A stretch of 64,000 nucleotides of DNA from positions 310,001-374,000 of the forward strand of contig JAEZJM010000019.1 in assembly GCA_023415775.1 (NCBI GenBank), written 5' to 3'. How positions within the stretch are numbered: position 1 is the first letter of the stretch; every line of letters starts with the position of its first letter. Shown piece after piece: positions 26,709 through 35,043 of the stretch. Made by a program: the position numbers and the translations under genes. The DNA comes from Bacillota bacterium. GTDB taxonomy: Bacteria; Bacillota; Negativicutes; Sporomusales; UBA7701. A model generated the notes under the pieces. It had not been told where the DNA came from and ran no database searches. It worked only from the letters and a program-made list of their open reading frames with translations.

Positions 26709-26957
26709 TTACCAATTGGCGAACCACCAGCCGGAATGGCAGCAACGGATTGAATTGGCCCCGCCGGTCACCTTATCGAGGTCACCCTCCGCCAGATCGC
26801 CGCAGGCTGCTTTGAATTCCTCCTTAGTGAAACTAAACCCTGCGGCCTTGGCCGCTTCCGCCAGTTTGTCAAAATCCTTGTGCAGAAGAACCTCTTGGGC
26901 GAACTTTTCGTCGGTTTTCATTTTCGCCAGAAACGATTTGGCTGATTCCGCGCTCAT
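26709..26957 (-). CDS. Nif11-type RiPP precursor peptide
   Basis: This is an 82-residue peptide. Residues 1-66 match a Nif11-like leader (MSAESAKSFLAKMKTDEKF, then AGFSFTKEEFKAAC and LDKVTGG). A double-glycine site ends the leader. The 16-residue core is ANSIRCCHSGWWFANW, with adjacent cysteines and three tryptophans, suitable for thioether, disulfide or aromatic cross-links. GGAGGG precedes the ATG. The gene points at the radical SAM/SPASM maturase gene. No protease-transporter for leader removal is seen in the window, so export would need a gene elsewhere. Identification as a Nif11 leader rests on recognisable pattern and composition. Confidence 0.85.
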   Translation of the reverse strand: MSAESAKSFLAKMKTDEKFAQEVLLHKDFDKLAEAAKAAGFSFTKEEFKAACGDLAEGDLDKVTGGANSIRCCHSGWWFANW

Positions 26958-27003
26958 TTTTCTCCCTCCAATGACAATTAATTACAAAATTACCTATGTT
27001 TTT

Positions 27004-27032
27004 ATCTTAATATTACCCACAAGCAAAGTCAA
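27004..27032 (-). promoter_or_regulatory. Promoter of the RiPP precursor gene
   Basis: On the minus strand TTGACT (27032-27027), a 17-base spacer and TAAGAT (27009-27004) lie about 47 bases before the start codon. This is an AT-rich island within GC-rich surroundings. Confidence 0.5.
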
Positions 27033-27099
27033 TGGGCAAAAAAGAAAAAAATATTAACCATACGCAAAACGCGGCAAACAGACTCTGCGCCCGAAACAC

Positions 27100-27141
27100 A
27101 AAAGGCCCCAACCCTGCGCAACGCAGAGGTCGGGGCCTTTT
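27100..27141 (-). terminator. Terminator of the minus-strand amino-acid ABC operon
   Basis: AAAAGGCCCC (27100-27109) pairs with GGGGCCTTTT (27132-27141), continued by CTGCG / CGCAG inside. It lies 18 bases beyond the ATPase stop codon. Confidence 0.85.
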
Positions 27142-27159
27142 CACGGCTAAGAAATGTCT

Positions 27160-27933
27160 TTACAGCACGCTGCCCAAAAAGGCTCTCGTCCGTTCCAGCC
27201 GCGGCTGGCCGAAGACCTCCGCCGGCGGGCCCTCCTCGACGATCTCGCCCTCGTCCATAAAGATCACCCGGTGGGCCACCTCGCGGGCGAACGCCATCTC
27301 GTGGGTCACCACCACCATCGTCATATGCTCCTCGGCCAGCTGGCGCATCGCCTTCAGCACCTCGCCCGTCAGCTCCGGGTCGAGGGCCGACGTCGGCTCG
27401 TCGAACAGCATGATATCCGGCTTCATCGCTAAAGCACGGGCGATAGCCACCCGCTGCTTCTGGCCGCCCGACAGGCGGGAAGGGTAAGTGTCGCGCTTGT
27501 CCCACAGCCCCACCTTGCGGAGCAGCGCCTCCGCCTCGGGGAGGATAGCGGCCCGCGTCAGGCCCTTCACCGTCAGCGGCGCCTCCAGCAGGTTATCCAG
27601 CACCGTCAGGTGGGGGAAAAGGTTGAAATGCTGGAACACCATCCCCATCTTGCGGCAGATGCGCCGCGCCTCGGCGTCGGCCGCATAGCGGCTGCGGCCG
27701 TCCTGCTCCTCGGCGGCCAGCGTCTCGCCCGCCACCGCGATGCTCCCGCGGTCGATCGCCTCCAGCCGGCACAAGCAGCGCAGCAGCGTGCTCTTCCCCG
27801 ACCCCGACGGGCCGATGATCGCCACCACCTCGCCTCTCGCTACCGTCAGCGACACGCCCTTGAGCACTTCCAGCGCCCCGAAGCTCTTATGAATGCCGGT
27901 CATCTCGATCATATGCCCATCGTTATTCGTCAT
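27160..27933 (-). CDS. Polar amino acid ABC transporter ATP-binding protein (GlnQ type)
   Basis: This ATPase subunit of a PAAT-family importer has about 257 residues. Walker A GPSGSGKST, signature LSGGQKQRVAIARAL and Walker B IMLFDEPTSALDPE are intact. The start is uncertain: ATGs at 27942, 27933 and 27912 are in frame, all overlap or adjoin the permease stop codon, and none has a strong ribosome site. The family-typical start MIEMTGIHKSFG is the one at 27912. It is the last gene of a binding protein, permease, ATPase operon. Confidence 0.88.
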   Translation of the reverse strand: MTNNDGHMIEMTGIHKSFGALEVLKGVSLTVARGEVVAIIGPSGSGKSTLLRCLCRLEAIDRGSIAVAGETLAAEEQDGRSRYAADAEARRICRKMGMVFQHFNLFPHLTVLDNLLEAPLTVKGLTRAAILPEAEALLRKVGLWDKRDTYPSRLSGGQKQRVAIARALAMKPDIMLFDEPTSALDPELTGEVLKAMRQLAEEHMTMVVVTHEMAFAREVAHRVIFMDEGEIVEEGPPAEVFGQPRLERTRAFLGSVL

Positions 27934-28576
27934 ACACTGCATACCGCTTTTCCATTTTTTCGAACATCCAGGTCAGCACGAACGTCATCGCCAGGTAGAA
28001 AACCGCCGCCACCATAAACGGCGTCAGGTCGAAATCGCGCTGCACGATCGAGCGCGTCACCCGTAGCAGATCGTTCATCGCCAGCACATAGATGAGCGAC
28101 GTATCCTTCACCAGCGTGATCGTCTCGTTGCTCACCGGCGGCAGCACCCGTTTTATCACCTGTGGCAGGATAATCCGCCGCATCGTCTGGGGGTAAGTCA
28201 TGCCCAGCACCTTCGCCCCCTCGTACTGCCCGCGCTCGATCGACTGGATGCCGGCCCGGAAAATCTCCGCGAAATACGCGGCGTAATTCAGCACGAAAGC
28301 GCAGGCCGCCGCCGGGAACTCGGGCAGCGTCACGCCGATATACGGGATAAACGGCAGGCCGTAATAAACGAATAACAGCTGCAGCATCAGCGGCGTGCCG
28401 CGCATCAGCCAGATATACACGCCCACCGCGCCCGACAGCGCCGAAAAACGCGATATGCGCGCCATCGCCAGCGCCAGCCCCAGCGGCAGCGACAGCACGA
28501 TGGTGACGAAGAACATCTGTAGCGTCACCGCCGTGCCGTCCATCATCGGCCCGATGAGGGAAAGGATATAATCCAT
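27923..28576 (-). CDS. Polar amino acid ABC transporter permease
   Basis: This is a 217-residue HisM/GlnP-type permease with about five transmembrane helices and the motif YFAEIFRAGIQSIERGQYEGAKVLGM, partly visible near residues 95-120, which docks to the ATPase. GAGGAG precedes the ATG. It lies between the binding-protein gene and the ATPase gene and overlaps the latter's start region. Confidence 0.9.
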   Translation of the reverse strand: MDYILSLIGPMMDGTAVTLQMFFVTIVLSLPLGLALAMARISRFSALSGAVGVYIWLMRGTPLMLQLLFVYYGLPFIPYIGVTLPEFPAAACAFVLNYAAYFAEIFRAGIQSIERGQYEGAKVLGMTYPQTMRRIILPQVIKRVLPPVSNETITLVKDTSLIYVLAMNDLLRVTRSIVQRDFDLTPFMVAAVFYLAMTFVLTWMFEKMEKRYAVYDE

Positions 28577-28593
28577 GCCTTGCTCCTCACAAA

Positions 28594-28621
28594 GATGAGA
28601 CTGCCGGTCGGCAATCTCATC
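28594..28621 (-). other. Intercistronic hairpin in the amino-acid ABC operon
   Basis: GATGAGACTGCC (28594-28605) pairs with GGCAATCTCATC (28610-28621) with one mismatch. It lies between the binding-protein stop codon and the permease ribosome site. Without a T-run it is more likely an mRNA-stability or attenuation element that keeps binding protein in excess (inference). Confidence 0.5.
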
Positions 28622-28638
28622 CTATTCTTGCATTTTGG

Positions 28639-29403
28639 TTACTTTACGATATTCGCCCCGAACCACTGCTGCGAGATCTTAGCCGAAGTGCCGTCCTTCT
28701 TCATATCGTCGAGAGCCTTCTGCAGCTTCGCCTGCAGGTCCTTGTCGTCCTTGCGCAGCCCCACGCCGTACTCTTCGGAGCCGAAGTTCTCGCTCAGCAC
28801 CGCGTAATCGCCCGCCTTCTTGGCGATATAGTAGCGGCCGACGATCTCGTCAACCACCAGGGCGTCGATGCGGCCCGCCTTCAGGTCCATCAGCGCCGCC
28901 ACATTATCCGGGTATTTCTTGAGCTCCTTGAAGGACTTGGCCACCGCCGCCTCCTTCTCCACCGCTTCGATGCTGCTGCTGCCGTCCTGCACGCCGACCA
29001 CCTTGCCGGCCAGGCTGGCTTTCGTCTTCAGCGGCGAATTGGCGGCCACCACGATAATCTGCTTGTTCTCCATATAAGCGTTCGAGAACAGAATGTTCTC
29101 CTTGCGCTTCTCGGTGATCGTCAGGCCGTTCCACAGCATGTCGATGCGCTTGCCGTTCAGCTCGGCCTCCTTGCTGTTCCAGTCGATCGGCTTGAACTCG
29201 ACCTCCATGCCCAGCCGCTTGGCGGCTTCCTTGGCCATATCGACATCGAAGCCCACGATATTGTTCTTATCGTCGCGGAACCCCATCGGCGGGAAATGAT
29301 CGTCAAGGCCGACCACGATCTTCTTCTTCGCGGGCGCGCCGCAGCCGGCGAGCAGCGTTATCATCAGTACGGCGACGATTGCCAGAGCTATCCACTTTTT
29401 CAT
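28639..29403 (-). CDS. Amino acid ABC transporter substrate-binding lipoprotein
   Basis: This is a 254-residue family-3 binding protein, lipid-anchored outside the membrane. The lipobox LAGC is at about residues 18-21. The family segments VVGLDDHFPPMGFRDDKNN and VGFDVDMAKEAAKRLG follow, and the basic residue expected for carboxylate binding is in the second lobe. It is the first gene of the minus-strand transporter operon, with an inverted-repeat operator candidate upstream. Confidence 0.9.
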   Translation of the reverse strand: MKKWIALAIVAVLMITLLAGCGAPAKKKIVVGLDDHFPPMGFRDDKNNIVGFDVDMAKEAAKRLGMEVEFKPIDWNSKEAELNGKRIDMLWNGLTITEKRKENILFSNAYMENKQIIVVAANSPLKTKASLAGKVVGVQDGSSSIEAVEKEAAVAKSFKELKKYPDNVAALMDLKAGRIDALVVDEIVGRYYIAKKAGDYAVLSENFGSEEYGVGLRKDDKDLQAKLQKALDDMKKDGTSAKISQQWFGANIVK

Positions 29404-29441
29404 CTTCCATCACTCCCGTATGTATTGCTTCCCTGCCTATT

Positions 29442-29463
29442 TTACTTTACCACGATAAAGTAA
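29442..29463. promoter_or_regulatory. Perfect 8-6-8 inverted repeat, candidate operator
   Basis: TTACTTTA (29442-29449) and TAAAGTAA (29456-29463) are separated by CCACGA, about 40 bases upstream of the minus-strand binding-protein start. The placement fits a repressor or activator site for this transporter; the regulator is unknown. Confidence 0.5.
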
Positions 29464-29581
29464 TGAACCGGTGAAAAGGACGAATAACGCCATTGTTCAT
29501 TCCGCGCGGACCGAATACTTACTCACGCGCCGCCAATCGCAGTATTTCGATTTTTATTCTGCGTGTGCCGTTTAGCACAAC

Positions 29582-29824
29582 TTACGCCGAAAGTCTCTTG
29601 TCGATATACTCGGCTACATCGCCCAGCGTCTTCATCTTGAACGCTTCCTCGTCGGAGATTTTCAGCTTAAAGGCATCCTCGGCCAACACCAGCAGTTCGG
29701 TGCGATCGATAGAATCGAGATCGAGGTCGGCAACCAGGTCGGCTGTCGGTTTCAGAGCCTCCGGAGCGACCTTGCCCTTTTTGAATTTGAGGATAATCTC
29801 GCCTAACTTTTCCAATGTTGTCAT
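29582..29824 (-). CDS. Acyl carrier protein
   Basis: This 80-residue carrier protein holds acyl chains on a phosphopantetheine arm. The attachment serine is S38 in the DLDSID motif, and length and acidic helix II are normal. It lies 68 bases downstream of a FabH-like gene on the same strand, with GGGAGG before its ATG. The pair stands apart from any fatty-acid cluster, so a dedicated role rather than housekeeping synthesis is possible. Confidence 0.9.
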   Translation of the reverse strand: MTTLEKLGEIILKFKKGKVAPEALKPTADLVADLDLDSIDRTELLVLAEDAFKLKISDEEAFKMKTLGDVAEYIDKRLSA

Positions 29825-29892
29825 TATACATTTCCTCCCATAAATAAATTATTATTCAGCCATAATTGAAAACGGCGCGTCCTCCTCCGGCA

Positions 29893-30876
29893 TCAGCGCC
29901 ATTTCAGCACACAGGAGGCCCAGGCAAGACCCGCACCGAAGCCGACGAGGACCACGTGGTCCCCTCGCCGTATCCGGCCGGCGGCTGCGGCTTCACTGAG
30001 GGCGATCGGGACGGAGGCTGACGAAGTATTGCCACAATGGTCGATATTGATCACCGTTTTTTCCAACGGAAAATCCATCCGGCGGGCGGCTGCCTCGATG
30101 ATTCGCAGGTTGGCCTGATGCGGCACCAGCAGATCTATAGCGTCCTGTCCCAACCCCGCTGCGGCCAGCGAACGTTTTACCGAGTCGCCCAGCACCCGCA
30201 TGCCGAACATGACAACGCCGGCGCCATTCATCTTCGTATAATGAAGCCTTTGGGCCACCGTCTCCGCCGATGCCGGCAGTCTGCTTCCCCCCGCCGGGAC
30301 CTTGATTGTATCGAAGCCAGAACCGTCCGCGCCGAGATCGGTGCCCAAAAGACCGTAGCCGGCCGGCACTTCCCCCAGCACCACCGCGCCGGCGCCATCC
30401 CCGAACAGGATTGCCGTATCGGGGTCCTGCCAGTCGGTTATCCTTGACAACACATCGCTGCCGATTACAAGCACCTTCCGGTATAGCCCTGATTTAATTA
30501 AATTGCAGCCCACCACCAGGCCATAGACAAAGCCGGAACAGGCCGCCGCCAAATCGAAGGCCGCTGCCCTCCGCGCCTGGAGCTGCTCCTGGACCGCGGC
30601 GGCCGTCGAGGGGCCGTAGCAGTCAGGCGAGCAAGTAGCGACAATTATCATATCTATTTCATCCGGCCCCGTCTTGGCATTTGTCAGGGCCAGCCTGGCG
30701 GCCTTGGCAGCCAGGTCCGAGGCAGCTTCCTCGGGAGCGGCGATATGGCGCTCGTTAATGCCGGAAAGCCGCAGAATAGTCTCGGCCGGCAACCCCAGGC
30801 TTTTTTCCAGATCGGCGTTTGTTAGCGTTTTTTCCGGAACATAATGTCCCAGGCCGATAATACCGACACTCTTCAT
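29893..30876 (-). CDS. Beta-ketoacyl-ACP synthase III (FabH type)
   Basis: This enzyme condenses an acyl-CoA with malonyl-ACP to start an acyl chain. The 327 residues carry the full catalytic triad of the FabH class: C113 in AAACSGF, H253 in VPHQANLR and N283 in CGNTSSAS. The gene precedes the acyl carrier protein gene, and together they form a two-gene unit. No FabD, FabG or FabF lies nearby. It could be a second FabH copy making a special primer, such as a branched or short-chain acyl group (inference). Confidence 0.88.
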   Translation of the reverse strand: MKSVGIIGLGHYVPEKTLTNADLEKSLGLPAETILRLSGINERHIAAPEEAASDLAAKAARLALTNAKTGPDEIDMIIVATCSPDCYGPSTAAAVQEQLQARRAAAFDLAAACSGFVYGLVVGCNLIKSGLYRKVLVIGSDVLSRITDWQDPDTAILFGDGAGAVVLGEVPAGYGLLGTDLGADGSGFDTIKVPAGGSRLPASAETVAQRLHYTKMNGAGVVMFGMRVLGDSVKRSLAAAGLGQDAIDLLVPHQANLRIIEAAARRMDFPLEKTVINIDHCGNTSSASVPIALSEAAAAGRIRRGDHVVLVGFGAGLAWASCVLKWR

Positions 30877-31098
30877 TTCGCGCTACCCCGTTTCCCGTCT
30901 TTTCAGCAGCTTTCTTTCAGTATTTGACTCTCTGCGTAAAGTCTGGCTTGGCAAAATTCAGTATGATTTTACCATTTTACACGCTTTATTGCTAGGAGAA
31001 CTTACATTTTACATACTGATTGTCCGCGGGTACTAGGAACCCGCCCCATATGCAGCGAACTATCACGTATATATGAATCACTGCAGGAGGGAATCTAC

Positions 31099-31395
31099 AT
31101 GATCATCGTCATGGCCGCCCAGACGGTCAAAGAAGGCAAAAAACAGGAAGTGCTCGCACTGGCCCAGCCCCTGATGGCCGCCACCAGGCAGGAAGACGGC
31201 TGCGTAAGCTACACGCTGTTCGACGACCCCGGCAACCCGCAACGGATGGTGTTCGTCGAGGAATGGACAAGCAAGGAGGCGCTCAAAAAGCACCTCACCA
31301 CCCCGCACATCGCCGAATGGCGGGCCAAGGTCAAGGACCTGCTCGCCGCGCCCACCGCCATCAAGCTCTACGAAGGCGAGGAAACGCCCCTCTAA
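31099..31395 (+). CDS. Antibiotic biosynthesis monooxygenase (ABM) domain protein
   Basis: This 98-residue single-domain ABM ferredoxin-like protein, of the putative quinol monooxygenase group, begins IIVMAAQTVKEGKKQEVLAL. It has the conserved pattern EDGCVSYTLFDDP near residue 33, with VFVEEWTSKEAL and HLTTPHI further on. Relatives are small dimeric cofactor-free oxidases or of unknown role. GCAGGAGG precedes the ATG. It is transcribed alone. The 222-base gap upstream (30877-31098) holds a GCGGGT / ACCCGC hairpin near 31026 and no other feature I can name. Confidence 0.82.
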   Translation: MIIVMAAQTVKEGKKQEVLALAQPLMAATRQEDGCVSYTLFDDPGNPQRMVFVEEWTSKEALKKHLTTPHIAEWRAKVKDLLAAPTAIKLYEGEETPL

Positions 31396-31549
31396 ACCCA
31401 AAGCCCGCAGCACCGGCCCGGTCCGTCGTCCCCGACGGCCCGGGCCATATTTTTCCCCGTTGCCCGGCCGCGCGCCGCCGTGGTATCATAATCGTTGTAC
31501 CCGAAAAACGCAGCACTAATTGCAATCTATTCGACGAAGGGAAAGCAGC

Positions 31550-32911
31550 ATGAAAAACAGAGACACATTTTCCTCCGGCCTGGCCGTCTTTTTTGCCACC
31601 CTCGGCTCGGCCGTCGGCCTCGGCAACATCTGGAAATTCCCCTACCTCACCGGCCAGTACGGCGGCGGCGCCTTCCTGCTCGTATACCTCGCCTGCATCG
31701 TCTTCGTCGGCCTGCCCGTCATGCTCGGCGAATTCTATATCGGCCGCCGCACCCGGCGCAACGCCGTCGGCGCCTTCGAAAAGCTCGCCCCCGCCACCCC
31801 CTGGAAACACATCGGCACCATGGGCGTCGCCGCCGCCGGCTTCATCATGTTCTTTTACAGTTCGGTCGCCGGCTGGGTATATTTCTACCTCTTCAAAGCC
31901 CTCCGCGGCGACTTCGCCGCCGTCACCATGGAAAGCGCCAAGGCCCAGTTCGGCGCACTCGTCGTCAACCCCGTCACCCCGGTCGTCTGGCAGTTCGTCG
32001 TCCTCGCCGTCGTCGCCGGCATCCTCATCATGGGCGTAAAAAAAGGCATCGAGCGCATCACCAAAACGCTCATGCCGCTCCTCTTCGTCCTCATCGTCGC
32101 CTGCGACATTCGCGCCCTCACCCTGCCCGGCGCGGCCGACGGCGTCAGCTTCCTGTTCGCCGCCGACTTCAGCAAACTCTCCGCCGCCGCCGTCCTCACC
32201 GCCATGGGGCTGGCATTCTTCAAGCTCTCGCTCGGCATGGGCACCATGATAACCTACGGCAGCTACTTCACCGCCGACAACAACCTTTTCGGCACCGGCG
32301 CCAAGGTCGCCCTGTCCGACACCCTCGTATCGCTGCTCGCCGGCCTCGCCATCTTCCCGACCGTCTTCTCCTTCGGCCTCGAGCCGGGAGCCGGCCCCGG
32401 CCTGCTGTTCATGACCATCCCGCTCGTCTTCTCCCAGATGCCCTTCGGCACAATCCTGCTTGTCGCCTTCTTCTTCCTCGCCGCCATCGCCGCCACCACC
32501 GCCATGCTCTCCCTCGTCGAAGTGCCGGTCGCCTACCTCGCCGAAGAGAAAGGCATGCCGCGCTCCTCCGCCGTCCTCCTTACCAGCGCCCTCATCTTCG
32601 CCGTCGGCATCCTCGCCACCCTGTCGGTCGACAAAGGCAGCCTGCTCGGCGGCTATACCCTCATGGGCCGCGGCTTCTTCGACTGGTTCGACTACCTCTC
32701 CTCCAACATCATGCTCCCCCTCGGCGGCCTGCTCATCGTCCTCTTCATGAGCTACGTCGCCGACAAAAAAGACATCAGGCGCGAGCTCGCCATCGGCGCC
32801 CCGCCGGCCGTCGCCCGTCTGCTGCCCGTCTACTTCTTCATCCTCCGCTACGTCACCCCGGCCCTGCTCCTCGTCATCTTCCTCAGCTCCATCGGGGTCA
32901 TAAAGCTCTAA
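31550..32911 (+). CDS. Sodium-dependent transporter (NSS/SNF family)
   Basis: This is a 453-residue secondary transporter that imports an amino acid or related solute with Na+. The family signature is clear at the N-terminus (FSSGLAVFFATLGSAVGLGN, then IWKFPYLTGQYGGGAFLL), the unwound TM1 region that binds Na+ and substrate. About 11 helices follow, the bacterial norm. The ATG at 31550 follows GAAGGGAAAG; an in-frame ATG at 31520 lacks a site. Confidence 0.92.
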   Translation: MKNRDTFSSGLAVFFATLGSAVGLGNIWKFPYLTGQYGGGAFLLVYLACIVFVGLPVMLGEFYIGRRTRRNAVGAFEKLAPATPWKHIGTMGVAAAGFIMFFYSSVAGWVYFYLFKALRGDFAAVTMESAKAQFGALVVNPVTPVVWQFVVLAVVAGILIMGVKKGIERITKTLMPLLFVLIVACDIRALTLPGAADGVSFLFAADFSKLSAAAVLTAMGLAFFKLSLGMGTMITYGSYFTADNNLFGTGAKVALSDTLVSLLAGLAIFPTVFSFGLEPGAGPGLLFMTIPLVFSQMPFGTILLVAFFFLAAIAATTAMLSLVEVPVAYLAEEKGMPRSSAVLLTSALIFAVGILATLSVDKGSLLGGYTLMGRGFFDWFDYLSSNIMLPLGGLLIVLFMSYVADKKDIRRELAIGAPPAVARLLPVYFFILRYVTPALLLVIFLSSIGVIKL

Positions 32912-33027
32912 CCCAAGCGCGGGGCATCAGCCTCGCGCTTGCTCTTTCCCCGGCCGGCCAAATCATGTATCATAAATACAGGCAATCTTTGCCGGAAAAC
33001 ATACTTCTTATGCCGGGAGGGCTCACC

Positions 33028-33456
33028 TTGGACAACGGCATCATCATCCGCGCCATGACAATCGACGACTATCCGCAGGTATACGCCCTGTGGGCGGCGA
33101 CCGCGGGCCTCAGCCTCAACGCCGCCGACTCGCGCGACAACATCGAAAAAATCCTCGCCCGCAACGAAGGCTTCAGCTTCGTCGCCGAGCGGCACGGCCG
33201 GGAGATCGTCGGCGCCCTCCTGTGCGGCCACGACGGCCGTCGGGGCTGCCTTTACCACCTCGCCGTCGCCGCCGCCTGCCGGCGGGCCGGCCTCGGCCGC
33301 GCCCTCGTCGCCGCCAGCATCGCCGGGCTCAAACAAGCCGGCATCGAACGCTGCCACCTGTTCGTCAACCCCGACAATCCCGACGGCGCGTCGTTCTGGC
33401 AGGGGAGGGGCTTCATCAGGCAAGACGGGGTGGATTTTTATTCCAAGTATACCTAG
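33028..33456 (+). CDS. GNAT family N-acetyltransferase
   Basis: This 142-residue acetyltransferase starts with IIIRAMTIDDYPQVYALW. It has the acetyl-CoA loop motif CRRAGLGRALVAASI near residue 85 and the C-terminal NPDNPDGASFWQGRGF typical of YpeA-like GNATs. I chose TTG at 33028 because GGGAGG lies 7 bases upstream; ATG at 33010 has no site. The substrate is unknown. Confidence 0.85.
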   Translation: MDNGIIIRAMTIDDYPQVYALWAATAGLSLNAADSRDNIEKILARNEGFSFVAERHGREIVGALLCGHDGRRGCLYHLAVAAACRRAGLGRALVAASIAGLKQAGIERCHLFVNPDNPDGASFWQGRGFIRQDGVDFYSKYT

Positions 33457-33479
33457 CTGGCCTTATCGCCAAAAACACC

Positions 33480-33508
33480 TTGTATAAAAATACCGAAGAA
33501 TCTATAAT
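33480..33508 (+). promoter_or_regulatory. Sigma-A promoter of the plus-strand amino-acid ABC operon
   Basis: TTGTAT (33480-33485), a 17-base spacer and TATAAT (33503-33508) lie 31 bases before the binding-protein ATG. It is the cleanest promoter in the window. Confidence 0.75.
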
Positions 33509-33538
33509 AAGGACAGATTGGTTAACGGAGGGGTACAT

Positions 33539-34363
33539 ATGAAGAACTTCGTGAAAAAGATTGCGGCAATCGCGGCTGTCGGCGTCCTGGCGCTGGCGGT
33601 GGCCGGCTGCGGCGGCGGCGAAAAGAAAGATTCGGCGGAGGACGCCATCAAGAAGAAGGGCAAACTGGTCGTCGGCACCGCCACCGGTTACTATCCGTTC
33701 GAAATGGCCGACAAAAACGGCCAACTGGTCGGCTTCGACATCGACGTCGCCAAAGCGCTCGGCAAGGAACTAGGCGTGGAGATCGAATTCCAGAATTACG
33801 CCTTCAGCGGCCTCATCCCGGCCCTGCAGGCCAACAAAGTCGACCTGGTCATCGCCGGCATGACGATCACCGACAAACGCAAAGAAGTCGTCGACTTCTC
33901 CGAGACCTATTTCAAATCCGGTCAGGCCATGCTTGTCAGCAAAAAGTATCCGAATGTCAAGAAATGGGAAGACCTCGATAAAAAAGGCAACGTGATCGCC
34001 GTCTCGATGGGCACCACTGCCGACCAGACGGCCTCCAAAATGTTCAAAAACGCCGAAGTCAAGAAATTTGAAGGCTCGGCCCTCGCCGGCCTCGAAGTCC
34101 TCAACGGCAAGGCGGTCGCCGTCATCCACGAAGTGCCGTGGGTGGCCATCTACAACAAGATGAACAGCGACGCCACCTACGCCGTCCTCGAGCCCTTCAC
34201 CACCGAAGAACTCGGCATCGCCGTCCCCAAAGGCAACGCCGCCCTGCTCGCCGAAGTCAACAAATTCGTGAAAAAATACAAAGCCAGCGAAGATTACAAA
34301 AAAGCCTACGCCTACTGGTTCGTCGACATGAAATGGTGGGATTCGGTACCCCAGAAGAAATAG
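33539..34363 (+). CDS. Amino acid ABC transporter substrate-binding lipoprotein
   Basis: This is a 274-residue family-3 binding protein. A lipoprotein signal ends at VAGC (near residue 23), followed by GGGEKK. Ligand-lobe segments GTATGYYPFEMADKNGQ and VGFDIDVAKALGKELG are clear, and the GMTITDKRKEVVDFSETYF hinge segment is typical of cystine or glutamine binders. ATG at 33539 follows GGAGGGG. It heads a three-gene operon with permease and ATPase. Confidence 0.92.
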   Translation: MKNFVKKIAAIAAVGVLALAVAGCGGGEKKDSAEDAIKKKGKLVVGTATGYYPFEMADKNGQLVGFDIDVAKALGKELGVEIEFQNYAFSGLIPALQANKVDLVIAGMTITDKRKEVVDFSETYFKSGQAMLVSKKYPNVKKWEDLDKKGNVIAVSMGTTADQTASKMFKNAEVKKFEGSALAGLEVLNGKAVAVIHEVPWVAIYNKMNSDATYAVLEPFTTEELGIAVPKGNAALLAEVNKFVKKYKASEDYKKAYAYWFVDMKWWDSVPQKK

Positions 34364-34386
34364 GCTGTAGCTAGGAGAATAAGACC

Positions 34387-35043
34387 GTGTATCAACTGCA
34401 TTTCGGCGTCCTGGCCGAATATATGCCGTCCATTTTGGACGGCTTACTTGTCACCATCAAAATATCGGCGCTGTCGATCATCTTCGGCACCATCATGGGG
34501 ATAGCCGGGGCGCTGTGCCGCATCTCCCGTTCCTTCGCCATACAGGCCATCGGCAACATCTATGTCGAGTGGATACGCAACACGCCGCTCCTCATCCAGA
34601 TCCTCTTCATCTATTTCGGCCTCGGCGTCTTCTTCAGCTTGTCGGCGGTCACGGCGTCCGTCTTCGCCCTGGCGTTCTTCTCCGGCGCCTACATCACCGA
34701 AATAATCCGCGCCGGCATCCAGTCCATCCACCGCGGCCAGCGCGAAGCCGCCCTGTCCATCGGCATGACCGAGTGGCAGGCCATGCGGCTCATCGTCCTG
34801 CCGCAGGCCGTCAAGCGGATACTGCCGCCCCTGGCCGGACAGTTCATCACCCTCGTCAAGGACTCCTCCCTCGTATCCGTCATCGCCGTGGCCGACCTCA
34901 CCTATGTCGCCAAAAACATCGTCACCACCACCTTCCGAGCGTTCGAAGTATGGCTGGCGATCGCCGCCTTCTACTTCATCCTCTCCTTCGGCCTGTCGCT
35001 CGCGGTGAGAAAACTGGAAAAGAGGCTGGCGGAAAGTGATTGA
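34387..35043 (+). CDS. Amino acid ABC transporter permease
   Basis: This 218-residue HisM/GlnP-type permease has five hydrophobic helices and the ATPase-docking loop YITEIIRAGIQSIHRGQREA near residue 105. It starts at GTG with AGGAG upstream, and it overlaps the ATPase gene by 8 bases. Confidence 0.92.
   Translation: MYQLHFGVLAEYMPSILDGLLVTIKISALSIIFGTIMGIAGALCRISRSFAIQAIGNIYVEWIRNTPLLIQILFIYFGLGVFFSLSAVTASVFALAFFSGAYITEIIRAGIQSIHRGQREAALSIGMTEWQAMRLIVLPQAVKRILPPLAGQFITLVKDSSLVSVIAVADLTYVAKNIVTTTFRAFEVWLAIAAFYFILSFGLSLAVRKLEKRLAESD

Noticed and set aside
31495..33456. An open frame of 653 codons running through the NSS transporter gene into the GNAT gene.
   Set aside because: Its first two thirds are an out-of-frame Arg/Pro/His-rich shadow of the transporter. 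Only the last 142 codons, with their own ribosome site, are real (the GNAT protein).
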